Assembly (NCBI GenBank): GCA_021464245.1
Contig: JADCRB010000118.1
Location: forward strand, 1,056,056-1,120,055
DNA from: Carallia brachiata
Taxonomy: Eukaryota > Streptophyta > Magnoliopsida > Malpighiales > Rhizophoraceae
DNA: 64,000 nt
Direction: 5' to 3'
The translations under genes were made by a program, and so were the position numbers. Below are positions 62,319 to 64,000 of this stretch, one piece after another (within the stretch, counting starts at the first letter, position 1; each line of letters opens with the position of its first letter). Below the pieces are notes generated by a model, which saw only the letters and a program-made list of their open reading frames with translations, was not told the origin of the DNA and did not search any database.

Positions 62319-64000
62319 CAATGTTTGATAGTGAAAATTAGTTGATAAACATTAGATGTCCTTGAGTAATGTGTTTAGTGGCGCTTTGACTTTATTGCTT
62401 GGACCGCTGCAAGGCTATCAGACTCCACACAAAATACAACTTAAGACAACGGAATGGCCTTTTTAAATATTTTTATTTTGTGCAACAAGATTCTTAATTT
62501 GTGTAACTATAATTAAAAAAAATAAATCATAAAAAATAATAATATTTTTTTATATTATTTTTTATTATTATAGTTGTACATAATATGAGTCTCGTTACAT
62601 AAATTAAAAATCGTTTGGATACTGTGTGGCCATGAGCATCCGGCAACCCACCTTTTCCGTTTGCATTGCCAGACAGATCGACAACAACTAAAGATCATTA
62701 ACTATGAAAGTACCAGAAATACTTTTCCAAAAAATATATAGATATATAGAACTTCTTTTCTTTTCTCTTATTTACAGATAAATCTGTCAATATATGTCGC
62801 GACTGTTCCTGTATAATGTTTACCAAGGAGGGATAGGATCCCTCTATTTTTTTACCTGGATGTTGCACGTTGCAGCAGATTCATATAACCGATCATAACT
62901 AAATTTGGGATTCAGATTTTATTGTTGTTTTTGCTACATGTTGCAACTTTACGAAGAGCTAGCGTTGCTTTTGGCGCGCTGTCCTTCGTACTATTAGGAA
63001 AGTACTTAAGGTGTATGCAATGCATCAAGCAAAATTGTAAGTTATAAACTTCTAACACATTTTGTTTTGGTTGTTTTTCATTGTATATATTTGAAAGAGA
63101 TGGATATATTCACAAGCAAATTTTGCAGAGTAATAAAGGGACATAATAACAATTATTTAGTTCTAGTTAGTACTATACCACAAGGTAAAAGTAAAGTAGA
63201 GATTCTAACGACTAATGCTACACTTCTTTATTTGCAGCTCGGAAATTCACTTTGCTTGTTTTCAACCATCCACTTCTCTTTGTACCACTATAATTTATCA
63301 TTCTACTGGCTGAGTCTCATAATCATATTCAAGAAAAAAAAAAAAAAGAAAAAAAGAGCCCAAATGCTTCTAATCAAATCACTCAAAATCAATTGAACAC
63401 TGAGATGGTCGAATCAATCCTACGCAGATGGTTCTTCCTCTTATTTTTTTATATCTTCTAATGTACAAATTGATTTTTTTTTTTTACCTTTGTCATTCTA
63501 GCTATGTCCACTTGATTGATTTGAGGATAATTAGGTTTTCATGATTCGCCGCTACCTAGGATACATGCGAGCATCAACAATTGTGAATATTGTATAGTAT
63601 TAGAACTTGAAATTGGTAATAAGATTTTTTTTTTTTTTGGATCTAAAAGAAGATTTAAAACTCACATTATAACTAGGGGATGAGATAACTAAAAGAAAGG
63701 GAATGAGAGATTCGAAAGATATGAGAATCGAATCTCTGACCCCTTTCTTGACGTAACGTTAATAACAAATTGCTCTAGATAGTCGCCACATATAAACTTA
63801 TAATTAGTTTGGGCTTCCGCTGGCAAATTCTACGTCCGTAACCCGCGTTAGCCTAGTTAAAACCGTTGCAGTGAAGTTGGTTTACATTTCAGTCCAGCAA
63901 TCCTTCCACTTTGTAAGTCTGAACACATTAGGTCCGTTCTTGTTTTCCATACAAGCATATTGCCATATTGGACCCGCCATAAGATATGGCCTGATGACGT
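62319..64000. other. AT-rich intergenic DNA to the window end
   Basis: No gene, RNA or repeat recognised apart from A- and T-runs. Confidence 0.45.

Noticed and set aside
1..64000. tRNA, rRNA or organelle-derived insertions
   Set aside because: I looked for B-box words, rRNA stretches and plastid or mitochondrial genes by eye and saw none; tRNAscan and organelle BLAST would be decisive.

Overview
The window is AT-rich nuclear DNA from a flowering plant, very probably a eudicot. The support is GT-AG introns with T-rich acceptors, plant-only gene families (PARP3, WIP zinc fingers, TFL1/CEN, UGT90A) and many plant-type MITEs and retrotransposon remnants. I cannot name the species.

Layout. (1) 1-1013: 3' part of a GT29 sialyltransferase-like gene (SIA2 type, + strand), cut by the window edge and carrying one frame break. 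(2) 2018-7540, minus strand: a whole PARP3 gene, rebuilt as 18 coding exons and about 811 residues, tail-to-tail with SIA2. Its catalytic triad reads Cys-Val-Glu instead of His-Tyr-Glu, and it has two 1-nt frame breaks. (3) About 8700-17455 and 29725-40612: a direct segmental duplication. Each copy holds one two-exon WIP-domain zinc-finger gene on the minus strand. Copy A (13884-16930) is intact. Copy B (36811-40103) has two 1-nt deletions in exon 2, and at least five insertions or hairpins are seen in the copy B segment, including a 5'-truncated LINE with a clean target-site duplication. (4) Between the copies: a 116-bp tandem duplication, a decayed UGT90A-like pseudogene (18628-19618) and a complete non-autonomous LTR retrotransposon (22331-28137, TSD AAAAT) that carries a TATA-like minisatellite and a nested hAT MITE. 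(5) 40.6-55.3 kb: gene-poor, with a PIF/Harbinger remnant, a hAT MITE and small duplications. (6) 55286-56499, minus strand: an intact four-exon TFL1/CEN-type PEBP gene with a TATA box. (7) 56.6-64 kb: gene-poor, with one more hAT MITE (61798-62310).

The genes do not form a pathway. They are independent plant loci: cell-wall or Golgi glycosylation, DNA-damage or seed biology, transcription factors for organ patterning, and flowering/meristem identity. The main stories are the WIP duplication, where the TE insertions examined are seen in copy B and not at the matching copy A sites, and the small indels that break otherwise well conserved genes. Those indels may be recent pseudogenisation or assembly error. 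I found no clearly new molecular system; the least familiar item is the non-autonomous LTR element with its repeated TATAAAAG minisatellite.
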